Translations under genes and position numbers: made by a program
Assembly: GCA_020064725.1 (NCBI GenBank)
Contig: JAGTWJ010000013.1
Span: 496,001-560,000 of the forward strand
Direction of reading: 5' to 3'
Length of the DNA: 64,000 nt
Source of the DNA: Drechslerella dactyloides
Taxonomy: Eukaryota; Ascomycota; Orbiliomycetes; Orbiliales; Orbiliaceae
The notes under the pieces: generated by a model
Seen by the model: the letters and a program-made list of their open reading frames with translations, nothing else
What the model was told of the DNA's origin: nothing
Database searches by the model: none
Shown here: piece by piece, positions 49,896-59,798 of the stretch
How positions within the stretch are numbered: the stretch's first letter is position 1
How the letters are laid out: each line of letters begins with the position of its first letter

Positions 49896-50793
49896 CTAAC
49901 AAAGCCTAACAACTCGAACGAAACGGCCTAGCCCACTGTCCTCGTCATCGTTATTTTCACCTCTAGAATCCCAGCTGACAGACTTTATTTGATCGATAAT
50001 TTGATCGATATCGTCTTGCGGGTCAGAGTCTTCCCTATAACTAGTTTCCCGAGGCACAGTTGTATGCGTATCACCCGATTCGAGATGGTGCTCCGGTCTA
50101 GGCGTAGTGGCTTCGCGCCCAATCGTCTCAACATCCCAGAGCCCACCGGTCATTGTGGAGACTTCATAGACACTCTCAAGCTCGGAAAGATACCGTTCCA
50201 GAATGAAGCCATCGCTCCCACTTGCAGTCGTGATATGCCGTCGTGTATGGTTGATCGCGCTGAGGATATGGTCTGCTTTTTCTTCGATCAACTGGCGCCC
50301 GGAGATGCTAAAAAGCCAGTTAATACTATACATATATATATCGCCAATATCCTCAAGATTGAATGGTATAAGCTTGATCTTACATATCAGCAAGTGTCAG
50401 CGTTATGTTAAGGGTGGATTTATACGAGTCCAGATGCTGCTGAAGCTGGCGGCACTGTTCCTTCCCAGAAAATACCCAGTGCGCACCCCGCCACAATTTT
50501 TTCCTCTTCAAAGCCGTCCTGACATACACGTCCATTCCCATAACAGTCAGGTTGATTCTGTCGAGTAGGACGCTCAAACTTGTTCGTAGCGGATTGGGAA
50601 TATCTCCGCTAGCACAGACATCCTCAAGATGCTTCAGGATGATTGCGAATTCAGACAAGCTATCGTTGATCCGCCCGACTTCGGAAGTCGCCTCCGTGAA
50701 AGTTTCTTGAAACTGGTGGAATTTTAAGGACAGGTCCGTGATAGCGGCCAGGATGCCCAGGACGCCCGCGGTTATCGAGAATGGATCCGACAT
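49896..50793 (-). CDS. stand-alone fungal STAND/PigL N-terminal domain protein
   Basis: Exons 50384-50793 and 49896-50307 (76-nt intron with TATTAAC branch point, phase-consistent) give 273 aa. The N-terminus MSDPFSITAGVLGILAAI and the helical region after it (DSLSEFAIILKHLEDVC) match the N-terminal domain found on fungal STAND/NACHT/ankyrin receptors (PigL_N type). Here no NTPase or repeat domain follows: the second half is acidic and polar (DSDPQDDIDQIIDQI) and ends in VRVVRLC. It may be a truncated receptor or an adaptor-like protein. The intron restores a continuous LTLADIISGRQLIEEKAD helix, supporting the model. It is next to the alpha-kinase-like locus. Confidence 0.65.
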
Positions 50794-51305
50794 GGCTGAT
50801 ACTAACGTTTAGGTGAGGGACTGGAGGTGTGATATGTTGTCATCGAATTTCAGGCGTGCGTGATCAAGTATCTTTGAAACATTCGAGCCAGGTTCGTCCG
50901 TATTTTCTTCAGGACGCAAGGATGATTCCGTTTGTTGAAGAGTGTCGGCTGGTCAGCCTTGCCAGCAAGTCGCAATAAGTGGGGCGCATACCATATATAT
51001 TGCCAAGACGCCAAGTTCGCGTCTCAAGAGAGTCTACATATCAGAGTCTGCCAAGTTGAAGCTCGCAGCTGCCAGACAAGATATTCAAGTTGCAGCGGCA
51101 GTGTGCTCTCCGGGAAGATGAGTCGGCCAATTTGTTAACAGCCTGGCAGAAGCTAGCTCTAGCGATACTCTCGGATCACTAGACGTCAAAGATAATGCGT
51201 ACTTTGTGGTTAGATCTATATTTATAGAAACTCAGAACTATCGCGGCAGCGATATCTGGAAGTTGATATTGACCAAAAATACTTAGATAAAGAATTTAAA
51301 TTTTG

Positions 51306-51345
51306 TACTGGCCGGAAGGCGTCTGGCTTGCGAGACAATACTGGC
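51306..51345 (-). mobile_element. micro-insertion, short form, with 7-bp flanking repeat
   Basis: A 26-bp unit (51313-51338) whose minus strand reads TTGTCTCGCAAGCCAGACGC at its start. It is flanked by perfect direct repeats TACTGGC at 51306-51312 and 51339-51345. Confidence 0.5.
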
Positions 51346-51443
51346 AGTCATATCTCCCAAATCGATGAACGTAGCACATAGTTGCACGGCCACAACTAAG
51401 AACTGCTTATAGATAATGATATCCGCTCAAGAGCCCATAGCGG

Positions 51444-51488
51444 CTGATACTTTGTCTCGCGGGCCAGACGCCTTCCTTTGACTGATAC
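51444..51488 (+). mobile_element. micro-insertion, short form, with 7-bp flanking repeat
   Basis: A unit of about 31 bp (51451-51481) containing TTGTCTCGCGGGCCAGACGC. It is flanked by direct repeats CTGATAC at 51444-51450 and 51482-51488. Its core is an inverted copy of 51313-51338 (25 bp, two mismatches). Confidence 0.5.
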
Positions 51489-51570
51489 CTGTAAATAATT
51501 ATTTGCGAGCATAACTCTGAAACTTTTGTCACTGTCGAAGGCATAATGCCAGTCAGTTACGCCAGCCTAA

Positions 51571-51906
51571 TTCGGGTGGTTCCTCGTAGGCAAGTCGCTA
51601 GTCACCGAGGTTCAGAGCTCCTAAGAGGTCACAAAACAACGATCCGTATTTATTGGACAGGAATAGGGTGTTGTATCAGTGGCAGAGGACAACGACCTAC
51701 ACTGGTACTCTAGAATCGAGTGGGTGTTCCACTTTGAACGCTATAGCTTGTCTGCTATAGTCGCTCAATTTTGTTAGTAGCCCCCACCACTGTCTTGTAT
51801 CCAGAATACGCTTTCGATAGTCGAAGATCCACAACCGGATGACGGCAATAATGAATACCTGTATCAACAATTTACCCTAAAGGGCATCTCGCTTGACATA
51901 CGGGCG
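51571..51906 (+). pseudogene. upstream reading frame of the alpha-kinase-like gene, interrupted by stops
   Basis: The frame of the downstream open frame continues upstream as coding-like sequence (for example HWYSRIEWVFHFERYSLS and LSIVEDPQPDDGNNEYLYQQ). It is broken by TAA at 51622, TAG at 51664 and tandem TAG TAG at 51775-51780; further TAA codons lie at 51544 and 51568. From 51781 on it is fully open. Either this is a decayed 5' half, or undetected introns remove the stops; no convincing donor/acceptor pair of normal length was found for the tandem TAGs. Confidence 0.45.
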
Positions 51907-52926
51907 ATGGCAGATGATGAGAGATTCACGCTCGATAAGATGATGGAGCGGGACTGCAATATTCCGATCAGCCAGTGTACTTTTACCGTTTACAAAAACG
52001 CTATGCCATTCTGCTGGGACCTCAACGGCGAGGGTGTAGCGTTCAGAGCATCTACGAGGGCATCTACGGGTCAATTTACGATCTGGGTACCGGAAGGCGG
52101 TCACGAAGTCTATATTGACCACTTGAGGCGCCTGGCTCTATCGAAAGCATTTGCACGCGAGTTCAACGCTCTGATTGCCGACCCTAAATATTGGTTTGAT
52201 TTCTCCCCGACGACACTGTTTGAGTCAGAGTCGCTGGATATCACATCATCCGAACACAGCTGGAGCTTTCTCGAGCCTGCCGTTTCATCTAATGGCTCTG
52301 CCAAATATGGCCATAGTTATACAGATGTTAACAGCGGGATCGTAGATGGTCCTACGAGCCTAGCTGCAGAGGCATTCACGCATTTCACCTTTGAGCGCTC
52401 AAAGGGCCGCTTCATGGTCAGTAACCTCGTCGCTGATGTGGAGAATTACTTGAATTTAAAGAGCTCGACCATACATACGCTTGATAATGAGCGCTTGGGG
52501 TCTCTGGATTCAAACAAACACGAGAGAGGCTTCGAAAGCTTCTTCTCATCACATCATTGCAACAACGTATGCAGAATGCTTGGGCTCATGAGTAATATAT
52601 CTGAGCATAGGTTCAGCAATGTCTGGCCGAGCATGAAACATAGCTTATCCTTTTGCTCGAATCGCCAATGTGGGAAGATAATTGTCGCCGCAAACGCTTC
52701 TTGGACTGATATTTATGGCTACAGGCTCCTTTGGTGTGATTACTGTGCCAGCCTGAGGAAGCCAAGAGAGAAATTAGTCTGCAACTATACGGAGGTTGGC
52801 CACACTTTTGAGGTATTTGATTTCCTGTATGAGTCGCAGGGTGCGCCGAAGCCGCGATTTTGCAGTCAGCATGGCGAATATGATCACGGGGAAAGGCTGC
52901 TCAGCATACCGCAGTATGATCAATAG
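51907..52926 (+). CDS. alpha-kinase (MHCK/EF2K)-like protein, probable pseudokinase
   Basis: 339 codons from the ATG at 51907; the frame is open from 51781. Residues 155-171 (EAFTHFTFERSKGRFMV) match the alpha-kinase segment A-F-x-H-F-T-Y-x-x-S-x-G-x-hydrophobic. Residues 209-226 (FESFFSSHHCNNVCRMLG) match its zinc-binding F-F-x-x-H-x-C-N-x-x-C-x-x-L motif. The expected Asp after the first motif (V-x-D-hydrophobic-Q-G in active kinases) is replaced in VSNLVADVEN, and the Gly-rich loop before the zinc motif is degraded, so catalysis is doubtful. A C-terminal extension adds Cys pairs (FCSNRQC, WCDYC) and FCSQHGEYDHGE, a possible second zinc site. Codon use is less GC-biased than in the housekeeping genes. 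Confidence 0.6.
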   Translation: MADDERFTLDKMMERDCNIPISQCTFTVYKNAMPFCWDLNGEGVAFRASTRASTGQFTIWVPEGGHEVYIDHLRRLALSKAFAREFNALIADPKYWFDFSPTTLFESESLDITSSEHSWSFLEPAVSSNGSAKYGHSYTDVNSGIVDGPTSLAAEAFTHFTFERSKGRFMVSNLVADVENYLNLKSSTIHTLDNERLGSLDSNKHERGFESFFSSHHCNNVCRMLGLMSNISEHRFSNVWPSMKHSLSFCSNRQCGKIIVAANASWTDIYGYRLLWCDYCASLRKPREKLVCNYTEVGHTFEVFDFLYESQGAPKPRFCSQHGEYDHGERLLSIPQYDQ

Positions 52927-54097
52927 TTTTGCGATGTGTTGCGTCAGATGGATATGGCATACTACCGTGCCCATAATATTACTGTTTCCATTACGCGATT
53001 GTATCCGCGGTAACTCATCAATAGTTAACTAACCTTTTTTATATATAATAAGCAACATCATTATTGTAGACGCGTGAATACAACTATTCCTTTCCATATC
53101 GCCATCGATGCTTCAGTCACGTTGTCGAGACCTCAGAAGAATATATAAGTAGACATGATAACTAAATTGATTTGTGCTTGGTGATATATACGGCTGCCAT
53201 TGGTCTTGCGAACCAGACAGCTGTCCGGGTGTCGTTTGAATGCACTGCTGGATCCATCACAAACTTTCATCTGGAGTCATGCTCTGTGTCAAGTATCCAG
53301 GCTATACTTGTCTCGTAAACTAGACCCTTGGAATTTTGTGGGTTTGGGTTGAGAGATCAGGCTATACCGGGCAGATCTATATATTCAGTCGGCCGGAATT
53401 CAGAGCGTGACCACAGTGCTAAAATCTTCAAAGGTTAGGAAATGTGCATAAAGACACGCGAGGGCTCTCTCGTGCGTCCTGTCGTAGGCATTCTGGCCTC
53501 AATCACAGACCTCTCGTTCACACTCTACGACTTCCAGGAGAACTTGTCAGAGCTAAAGTCGAAGCCGAGTGGATCAGTGCAGTGCAGGCCTGGTTGAGTT
53601 CGAATTCGCATTAATCTAGTAATTGAAAACTAGAAGCAAACTGCAGATGTTGTTCGTGGGATCTAGTGTGTTAACTCCGAAGTAACTTGAGATCTAATTC
53701 TCATCTGAATCAATGTATCCGGGCTGGCATGAAGAGGGAGCTACTAGAAGGTGCGCCTTGAACATAACCCTCAAAATACCCAATTGATCAATTAGTATGT
53801 GACATTCGTCGCGCTGAATCCTGAATAAATCTCGTTGTTTTAATTCGAGATCACGTTGAAGCTTCTACGTGTAATGAGCTGATCACCCACCAGCTTGACT
53901 TCGATTATCTCGGACTCACTTATACGATCCTTACCGGTAGATTCGCCTGCATCGTGGCGGAGGATTTCTGGGAAGCACTAGGATGCTTGGAGGATGTTTA
54001 CTCTGACACCAGTCGGAATATATTGGAATGACCAAAGCCGAAACAAGCCGTGAAGCTATACGAATTATGTCAAAACCGGGAGTACCCCAGGCATTAA
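52927..54097. other. AT-rich intergenic with insertion-family copies
   Basis: No gene is seen. Contains the 50-bp element at 53308-53357 and a related motif GGTCTTGCGAACCAGACAGC at 53202-53221 without clear flanking repeats. Confidence 0.5.
53308..53357 (+). mobile_element. 50-bp micro-insertion (long form, copy 2)
   Basis: Begins TTGTCTCGTAAACTAGACCC and ends GGGTTTGGGTTGAGAGAT, imperfect inverted arms. Flanked by the 10-bp direct repeat CAGGCTATAC at 53298-53307 and 53358-53367. Aligns almost end to end with the reverse complement of 2931-2980; several differences are C/T. Confidence 0.65.
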
Positions 54098-54658
54098 TCA
54101 TGCATGTCTGTTCGCCCCCTCGTACACAACGTCGTATCTTGTCATGATGATCCCAGACTGCGGCAACTGTTCCGAACCACGAAATGCCAACTTGAACGCC
54201 CTCGAATCCTCCCCACGGGTGAATAACTTGAATCCGTCGCGCAAGACGACTGGCATGACTGCTGCCTCAATAGTATCCAGCAATCCGGCCTCCAGACACG
54301 CCGTAGCCAGCCAGCCTCCGCCCATGACCCAGACGTCTCGACCATCCGTACCTTTCAATTCCTTCAGGTGCTCGATGTATCCGTCCCGCATGACCGTTAC
54401 GTCCGGGTGATCCGCGGGGTCCAACTGCCGACTGATGACGATGATTCTATGCTTGGGCCGGCCGCGGAGGAGATTTTGTTCGCCCATGGCGAGCATGGTT
54501 TCGTATGTTTTGCGGCCCATGATGAAGGTGTCGAACTCTTCGTACAGCTTGACAAAGTCAACGCCCGCGTCTTCCACGATCCAGTCGGTTGATTCGTTTG
54601 GCGGTGCGATGAACCCGTCCAATGACGTGGCGACGTTGTAACGAATGCGGCGAGGCAT
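54098..54658 (-). CDS. RibD C-terminal / dihydrofolate-reductase-like domain protein
   Basis: Single exon, 186 aa, ATG at 54658. The whole protein is one DHFR-like fold of the RibD_C type: RIRYNVATSLDGFIA at the start, FDTFIMGRKTYETM, HRIIVISRQ, then VWVMGGGWLATACLEAGLLD and MPVVLRDGFKLF. Relatives include stand-alone bacterial YwjB/YyaP-like reductases and the reductase half of riboflavin synthesis. The function is probably NAD(P)H-dependent, substrate unknown. It lacks the deaminase half of RibD and is not a housekeeping DHFR. No intron and a patchy distribution in fungi make bacterial transfer possible, but this is not shown by the sequence. Confidence 0.82.
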   Translation of the reverse strand: MPRRIRYNVATSLDGFIAPPNESTDWIVEDAGVDFVKLYEEFDTFIMGRKTYETMLAMGEQNLLRGRPKHRIIVISRQLDPADHPDVTVMRDGYIEHLKELKGTDGRDVWVMGGGWLATACLEAGLLDTIEAAVMPVVLRDGFKLFTRGEDSRAFKLAFRGSEQLPQSGIIMTRYDVVYEGANRHA

Positions 54659-57587
54659 TTTTCGCGGGGCAGGCTCGTCGGTATTTCTGCGAAGAAGGGA
54701 GAATGCAAGATGTAGTTTTTACAGCAGTTGACAGGATGAAGTGTATAACGTTGCCGTCGCGTATGACTCATCACCAAGCCGCTTGGCCTTGTAGATTGCT
54801 TGTTGCAATTGTATCAGCATCGCGTTGGTCCCAGGATATGACATCAATTGGTGATTTAGCATTTTTGCAACAGCGAGCCTCGGCGTCTGCCCGGAGGCCA
54901 GTATGTATGTAAGTATGCACGACCTATAGCTCTGATGGCCGTTGAATTTCTTAGCCGGGTATTAGCTCGCCTTAATGGGCAATCCTGTCCCAAACGGCAG
55001 CCAGCCCAACGGCCAGTTGGTCGATATATTCACAACGTATGCTGACGTTTTCTGAGCCTACAGTCCGACAGCCCAATCAGCAAATTAGCATAATTGTCCC
55101 AGGCTGCATAACTGTGGAATCCCTTCACTGTTCTTGAATATCCTCCTCGTCCGCGCAAGCAGGTCGCGTTGTGGCGCTCAGCCTCACCTGTTGGATTTTA
55201 CCGGCCGAGCTCGAGCGAGGACGTCTGCGTCGTACAAAGCTAGCCGGACTTGGCGCTGAGTAAAGGCGACTTTGCCCGTTCGAGTGCAATCCTTGCATAG
55301 AATAGCCCAAATGGAGTCAAGTACCATGGCCACGGCAGTCCAGTCCGGCGAATCACGGCCGAGCATCTACACCAGGGCTTGTATACATACTACCGCCATG
55401 CGTCGCCGCGCATATATATACACATTCTACTCCATCGATGGATGTCAATGCATGCAAGCCAAGTTAACTTTGAGACCAGTGAAGTGGTTAGCGACAGCAT
55501 AAGCGGCGAGCCGCGCAAAGACATACGCTATATATATACAGCGTTCCTCGCCTCCATCCGAATGCAAAACTAGACATGCAGCGCAGCATGCAGAGCCGGA
55601 ATGGATGTATATATATACCCTGCCCGATCAGGCTCCATTGTACAGTGTGAGCTGCAGGCAGCTAGGTAGCTAGCCAGCTATGACCACATGCGCGAAACGT
55701 GAGCCGCACACGGGCGTGAGTGGGGGTTTAAACGAGCGGATTATAGAGAATGCAATATTATGCCGATTGCAACCTGCGGCAACTTGATGGTGTGTTTTAA
55801 ATTTTATGTCCCGTCGATAGTATGTAATATTCCGTCAATTGGACATGATGGTTCTTACGAGTTATAGCGTTATAGCGTTAGCTGGCTCTTTGGAAATATC
55901 AATATACGAACTTAACCAACGGGCTACGGACGGCATATATATGAGAACATGTCATGATATCTTCACGGCCGTACGTACAATGGACTCAACTAGCAAGATT
56001 TCGAGAATTCGAATGGAACCCGGATGCCGACTGGGTGGTTCCGCACCCCGGTATATATACGTGCATATCTTAATTCGAGTCCGGCAGCTGCATGCACAAC
56101 TTCCGTATCCCTCATGATTATCGATCCGCCGATTGCCTTTCGTATACTTGATTAACTAGGACCAACTGTCCATGCTAGACCAGAATACCCGTCGCAGCAA
56201 TGAAGCAAGGCAATCGAAATATTCAACACTTGAACTTCAAGACGGCAACTGAATACTGCTGAGCTGCATCATGGACCACGGGTAACAAACGTTGCAAACG
56301 CGCAGCGGATCCGGAAGGACGTAACTAGTATTATAATTATATTCCTCCCTCAACCCGATAGATATAGCCTAGCCTTTCCATGGACCTAGCTATTCAAAGA
56401 GCAATATTATGCAATCTAGTATATATTACGTCTTGTCTCGTAAACCAGACAGCCGTCCTTTTGGGCCTGCTGAAGGCTAATATCTGCGTCATCGAGCGTA
56501 TAAATCCTTATATGTATCAGCCCGCTTTTACCACTAGCTTCGAGTTCTCCACCTGCTTCGAGTTCTCCACCTGCTTCGAGTTCTCTACCTGCTCCCATGC
56601 ATCGTGAGGTTGCAAAATATAAGTCCATTATACATATATATATATATATAGCAACTGTACGATCGCTCCTGCACTTTACATCTACCATCCACGGAGCACA
56701 GCATCATCACCCAATGCTGGCCTTTTACCTCAAATTATCTCCACCTACATACCCACTTACCTACCTACTCATTCAAATCTACCAACCATGATATGATACC
56801 CCGCCGGTCCGATGCGATTCCCAGTATAAGGTATCCACCCTCCGTTCTACGCAGAACGCTGTATACACGCCAGTCTATATATAATTTACCAACCACCAAC
56901 CAGCACCACACCCACCAAACTCTCTAGAAATCAATATCACCAGACATCGATACCATTTACACTCTCTCCGCTTCGATTCACCCGCCACTCATCAACTCCC
57001 CAAACTCAAGCACCCTCTCAAAATCAACCTCAAATGAATTCAACCGACAGCTTCCATTACGACTACCATATTACACCCCCAACTACCGTATACCCCACGA
57101 AATACATGTACAAGCCCTGGCCATTACCCCCCCGCACCCCCACCACCCACCACCAGATATCATATCATATCAATGCAAACCACAAATACAAAAAACACCT
57201 GCATAAAGAGCGTGCGCCAACCAAAGCAATAACAAAGCAGCACCGGCACCGATGAAAACGAACGAACGAGCCCGCGCACCACAGCACACCAGCCACAATC
57301 ACAATAAAAGCCAATCCACCATGCGACGGGAAACAGAACCATAAACAGAACCAGCAGTGTAGTGTAGTGTATAATGCAGGCATGCGGAGAATACAACCGG
57401 AATAGGAGACGACAGGCAGCCAGAGGGGGGTATATAAACATACAACGTAACGTGCATACTAACGTTAAGTCTGTGCCAAAAAAGGAGGAAAAAGAAACAG
57501 ATGCAAATATGCTACACCGAAGGGGACGTAAAGGAAAACCACAAAAACAGTCCAAACGGAAACGAAGAATGAGCAATCGTGCATGTA
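54659..57587. other. 2.9-kb intergenic, TA-rich, no gene seen
   Basis: Many TA tracts (e.g. 55604-55616, 56634-56651) and TGCATGCA-rich sequence. Contains a copy of the insertion-family head motif at 56433-56450 (TTGTCTCGTAAACCAGAC) and the 18-bp tandem repeat at 56537-56590. No coding sequence is recognised. Confidence 0.5.
56537..56590. repeat. 18-bp tandem repeat, 3 copies
   Basis: Unit GCTTCGAGTTCTCCACCT, two identical copies and a third with one C-to-T change. Confidence 0.85.
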
Positions 57588-59798
57588 CTACGCGATGAGG
57601 TAGTACTCCGCAACCCATCCCTCCCAATTACTCCACCCGCCGCGCTTGCAGTCCCGCTCCCAAATCCGCTCGACCCGCGTCGGTTTCCACAAATGTCCAA
57701 ACTCATCAACCTCGGGGTTCTTTTCCCGCTCCTTCTCCCGCGCCCGGTCCGCGTCAAAGTCCCGGGTGTATTCCACCGACGGCTCGCCGTTCCCGCGGTT
57801 CTGGTCCCACGCTTCCAGCACGTCGTCGAGCCGCTGCGGGGTTAACACGCCGTTGTTCGCGCTCGCCGCGCGCATTATGGCGAGCAGCAGCTTCATGCCC
57901 CCCGTTGCGATTAAATACGCCACGTACGCGCGCACTTCCTGCTCCGTGTACGTTTGCGAGTACGGCGGCGTCTGCCAGTTCTCCGACATGGCCGTCTCCG
58001 GTGATGCGGCGTCCGCTGTCGGCGAGGCGCCCGGCCAGTCCTGCGTGCTCATCAGCCACGCGTTTCGGCTCTCTTCCGTCGGGCTGGCTGTGGTGGTTGT
58101 AGGGGTCGGGACGGCGGGGGATGCGTCGCTGGGCGTGGTGGAGTTCGTACTGGGGGTGGTGTTTGTGCTGGGGGTGGAGTTCCGGCTGGCCTTGCGCAGG
58201 GCCTTCGCCTTGAGCTCCATTATCGCCTTGTTCTTCTCCCGCGGGCCCTCGATGAACTGCTTGAAGATGACGCCGACGAATATCGCCTTGATGACCTCGA
58301 GGATCCACCGCATGTCCTTGCTTTCGACTTTGCTCAGGTTGTCGGTGTCCTCCTTCCAGTACTCGTTCCGCAGGTCTCGCAGCCGCTTGCGCTCCCAGAC
58401 GAGGAACTGGTCGTGCGGGAACTGGCCGTCCTTGCCGAGTTTCGTCACAGTCTTTCGTAGGGATTCTGCTTTCGAGTCATCGGCGGGGGACAGCAATGGA
58501 AACGGCCGCGTGGCGTCGTAGTATACTTTCTGCTCGGTGTTGGGGTAGTACATGGGCACTTCGGTGCGCACCAGCTTATCGATCGAGTAGTTTACGAACT
58601 CCCACAGGTGCATCAGATCGCGGTCTACGTCATCTTTATGGCAGAGGTCTTCCGGCTCGTGGCTGCCGTGGGCGGTCAGCCGCAGCTGCTTGCGGCCCTC
58701 GTCGCTCTGCAGGAACTTTGTGTACACTTCCGATTGCAGCAGGTCCGCGATGTCCTTAACGCTCTGGGACTGGCTCTTGAGGTAGCGGATGTAGCCAAAG
58801 CTGCTCTGGATGGCGAACTCCGGGTGGGATTCCGGGGTGTTGGACGGGCGGTTGAGGTATTGGAAGGCAAAGATGGAGCGGGTGAGGAGGGAGTCGCCGC
58901 GCGGGTTCGAGCCGGCCTTTGCGATCTCGCGCTCGTAGTAGGAGTTGTTGTTGTCGCGGATGACGCGGTTGAGGCGGCCGCAGGTGTCGTAGAGGGCGGT
59001 GTGGGAGCAGAAGGGGAGGTACTTTGAGATTTCGAGGATGAGCTCCGGGGGCAGGGTGAGGAGGGTCGCCGTCGGTTTGTACTCGAAGGGTTTGTCGTAC
59101 TTCACGTCAGCTTGCGAAGGAGCTTCCGGCAGCACCTCCTTGGGAGGGGGGATGACTTCGTCCCGCTCGTATCTCACGTCCTCCATCATGACGGAGCGGG
59201 GCGTCCGCGGGGGGAGCATTTCCTCGCCTCGCAGCTGGGCCTGCAGGGCGTCCATCTCATCTTCGTAGTCCCGCATGACGACGGACTCGACCTCCTCCTG
59301 GGCCTCGTCCAGGCGTGGCATAACATCGATGGTGAGGGAGCGAGGGATCGTCCGGAAGTCATTTTCGGATGCGCTCTCGGGCAGCCTTGGCGGGATGCCG
59401 GCGGCGGTTTCGTCGGGAGGGGAGGAGGTGGTGGAGCGTTTCTTCGCATGGCCGGTGGGAGTTGTTGTCTTTTGGGTCGTCTCGTCGTCAGTGCCACTAC
59501 GGGGGTGCTGGTTGGCGGCGAGCTGGGACTCGGACTGGGAGAACTGGACGGAGAAGCCGAGGGAGGAGATGGCCATGCTGATGGTGGAAGCTTTACGGAT
59601 GGAGCCGAGGGAGACGGAGCGGCGGTTGGAGGAGGAGGAGGAGGAGGAGGAGTCCGGGCTGGTGTTCTTGCGGGGCTTCTTCTGCCTCCAGCCGAGGAGC
59701 TTGCGGAACTGCCGCATCATGAGCGGGTTGCAGGAGCAGGGCTTGAGGAGGGGGTCCGGGAGGTGGTCTCCGGGCTTTGTGATTCTGTAGCTGGACAT
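57588..59798 (-). CDS. F-box protein (736 aa, intronless)
   Basis: One uninterrupted frame from the ATG at 59798. An F-box lies at about residues 246-285 (LLTLPPELILEISKYLPFCS...LYDTCGRLNRVI). Before it is a Ser-rich, basic, disordered region with an eight-Ser run. After it is a long region without recognised repeats: RDLMHLWEFVNYSIDKLV, a hydrophobic segment MRWILEVIKAIFVGVIFKQF, a Thr/Pro-rich linker, a helical AYLIATGGMKLLLAIMR, and a Trp-rich C-terminus (GGWSNWEGWVAEYYLIA). F-box proteins recruit substrates to SCF ubiquitin ligases through Skp1; the substrate here is unknown. Confidence 0.82.
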   Translation of the reverse strand: MSSYRITKPGDHLPDPLLKPCSCNPLMMRQFRKLLGWRQKKPRKNTSPDSSSSSSSSNRRSVSLGSIRKASTISMAISSLGFSVQFSQSESQLAANQHPRSGTDDETTQKTTTPTGHAKKRSTTSSPPDETAAGIPPRLPESASENDFRTIPRSLTIDVMPRLDEAQEEVESVVMRDYEDEMDALQAQLRGEEMLPPRTPRSVMMEDVRYERDEVIPPPKEVLPEAPSQADVKYDKPFEYKPTATLLTLPPELILEISKYLPFCSHTALYDTCGRLNRVIRDNNNSYYEREIAKAGSNPRGDSLLTRSIFAFQYLNRPSNTPESHPEFAIQSSFGYIRYLKSQSQSVKDIADLLQSEVYTKFLQSDEGRKQLRLTAHGSHEPEDLCHKDDVDRDLMHLWEFVNYSIDKLVRTEVPMYYPNTEQKVYYDATRPFPLLSPADDSKAESLRKTVTKLGKDGQFPHDQFLVWERKRLRDLRNEYWKEDTDNLSKVESKDMRWILEVIKAIFVGVIFKQFIEGPREKNKAIMELKAKALRKASRNSTPSTNTTPSTNSTTPSDASPAVPTPTTTTASPTEESRNAWLMSTQDWPGASPTADAASPETAMSENWQTPPYSQTYTEQEVRAYVAYLIATGGMKLLLAIMRAASANNGVLTPQRLDDVLEAWDQNRGNGEPSVEYTRDFDADRAREKEREKNPEVDEFGHLWKPTRVERIWERDCKRGGWSNWEGWVAEYYLIA

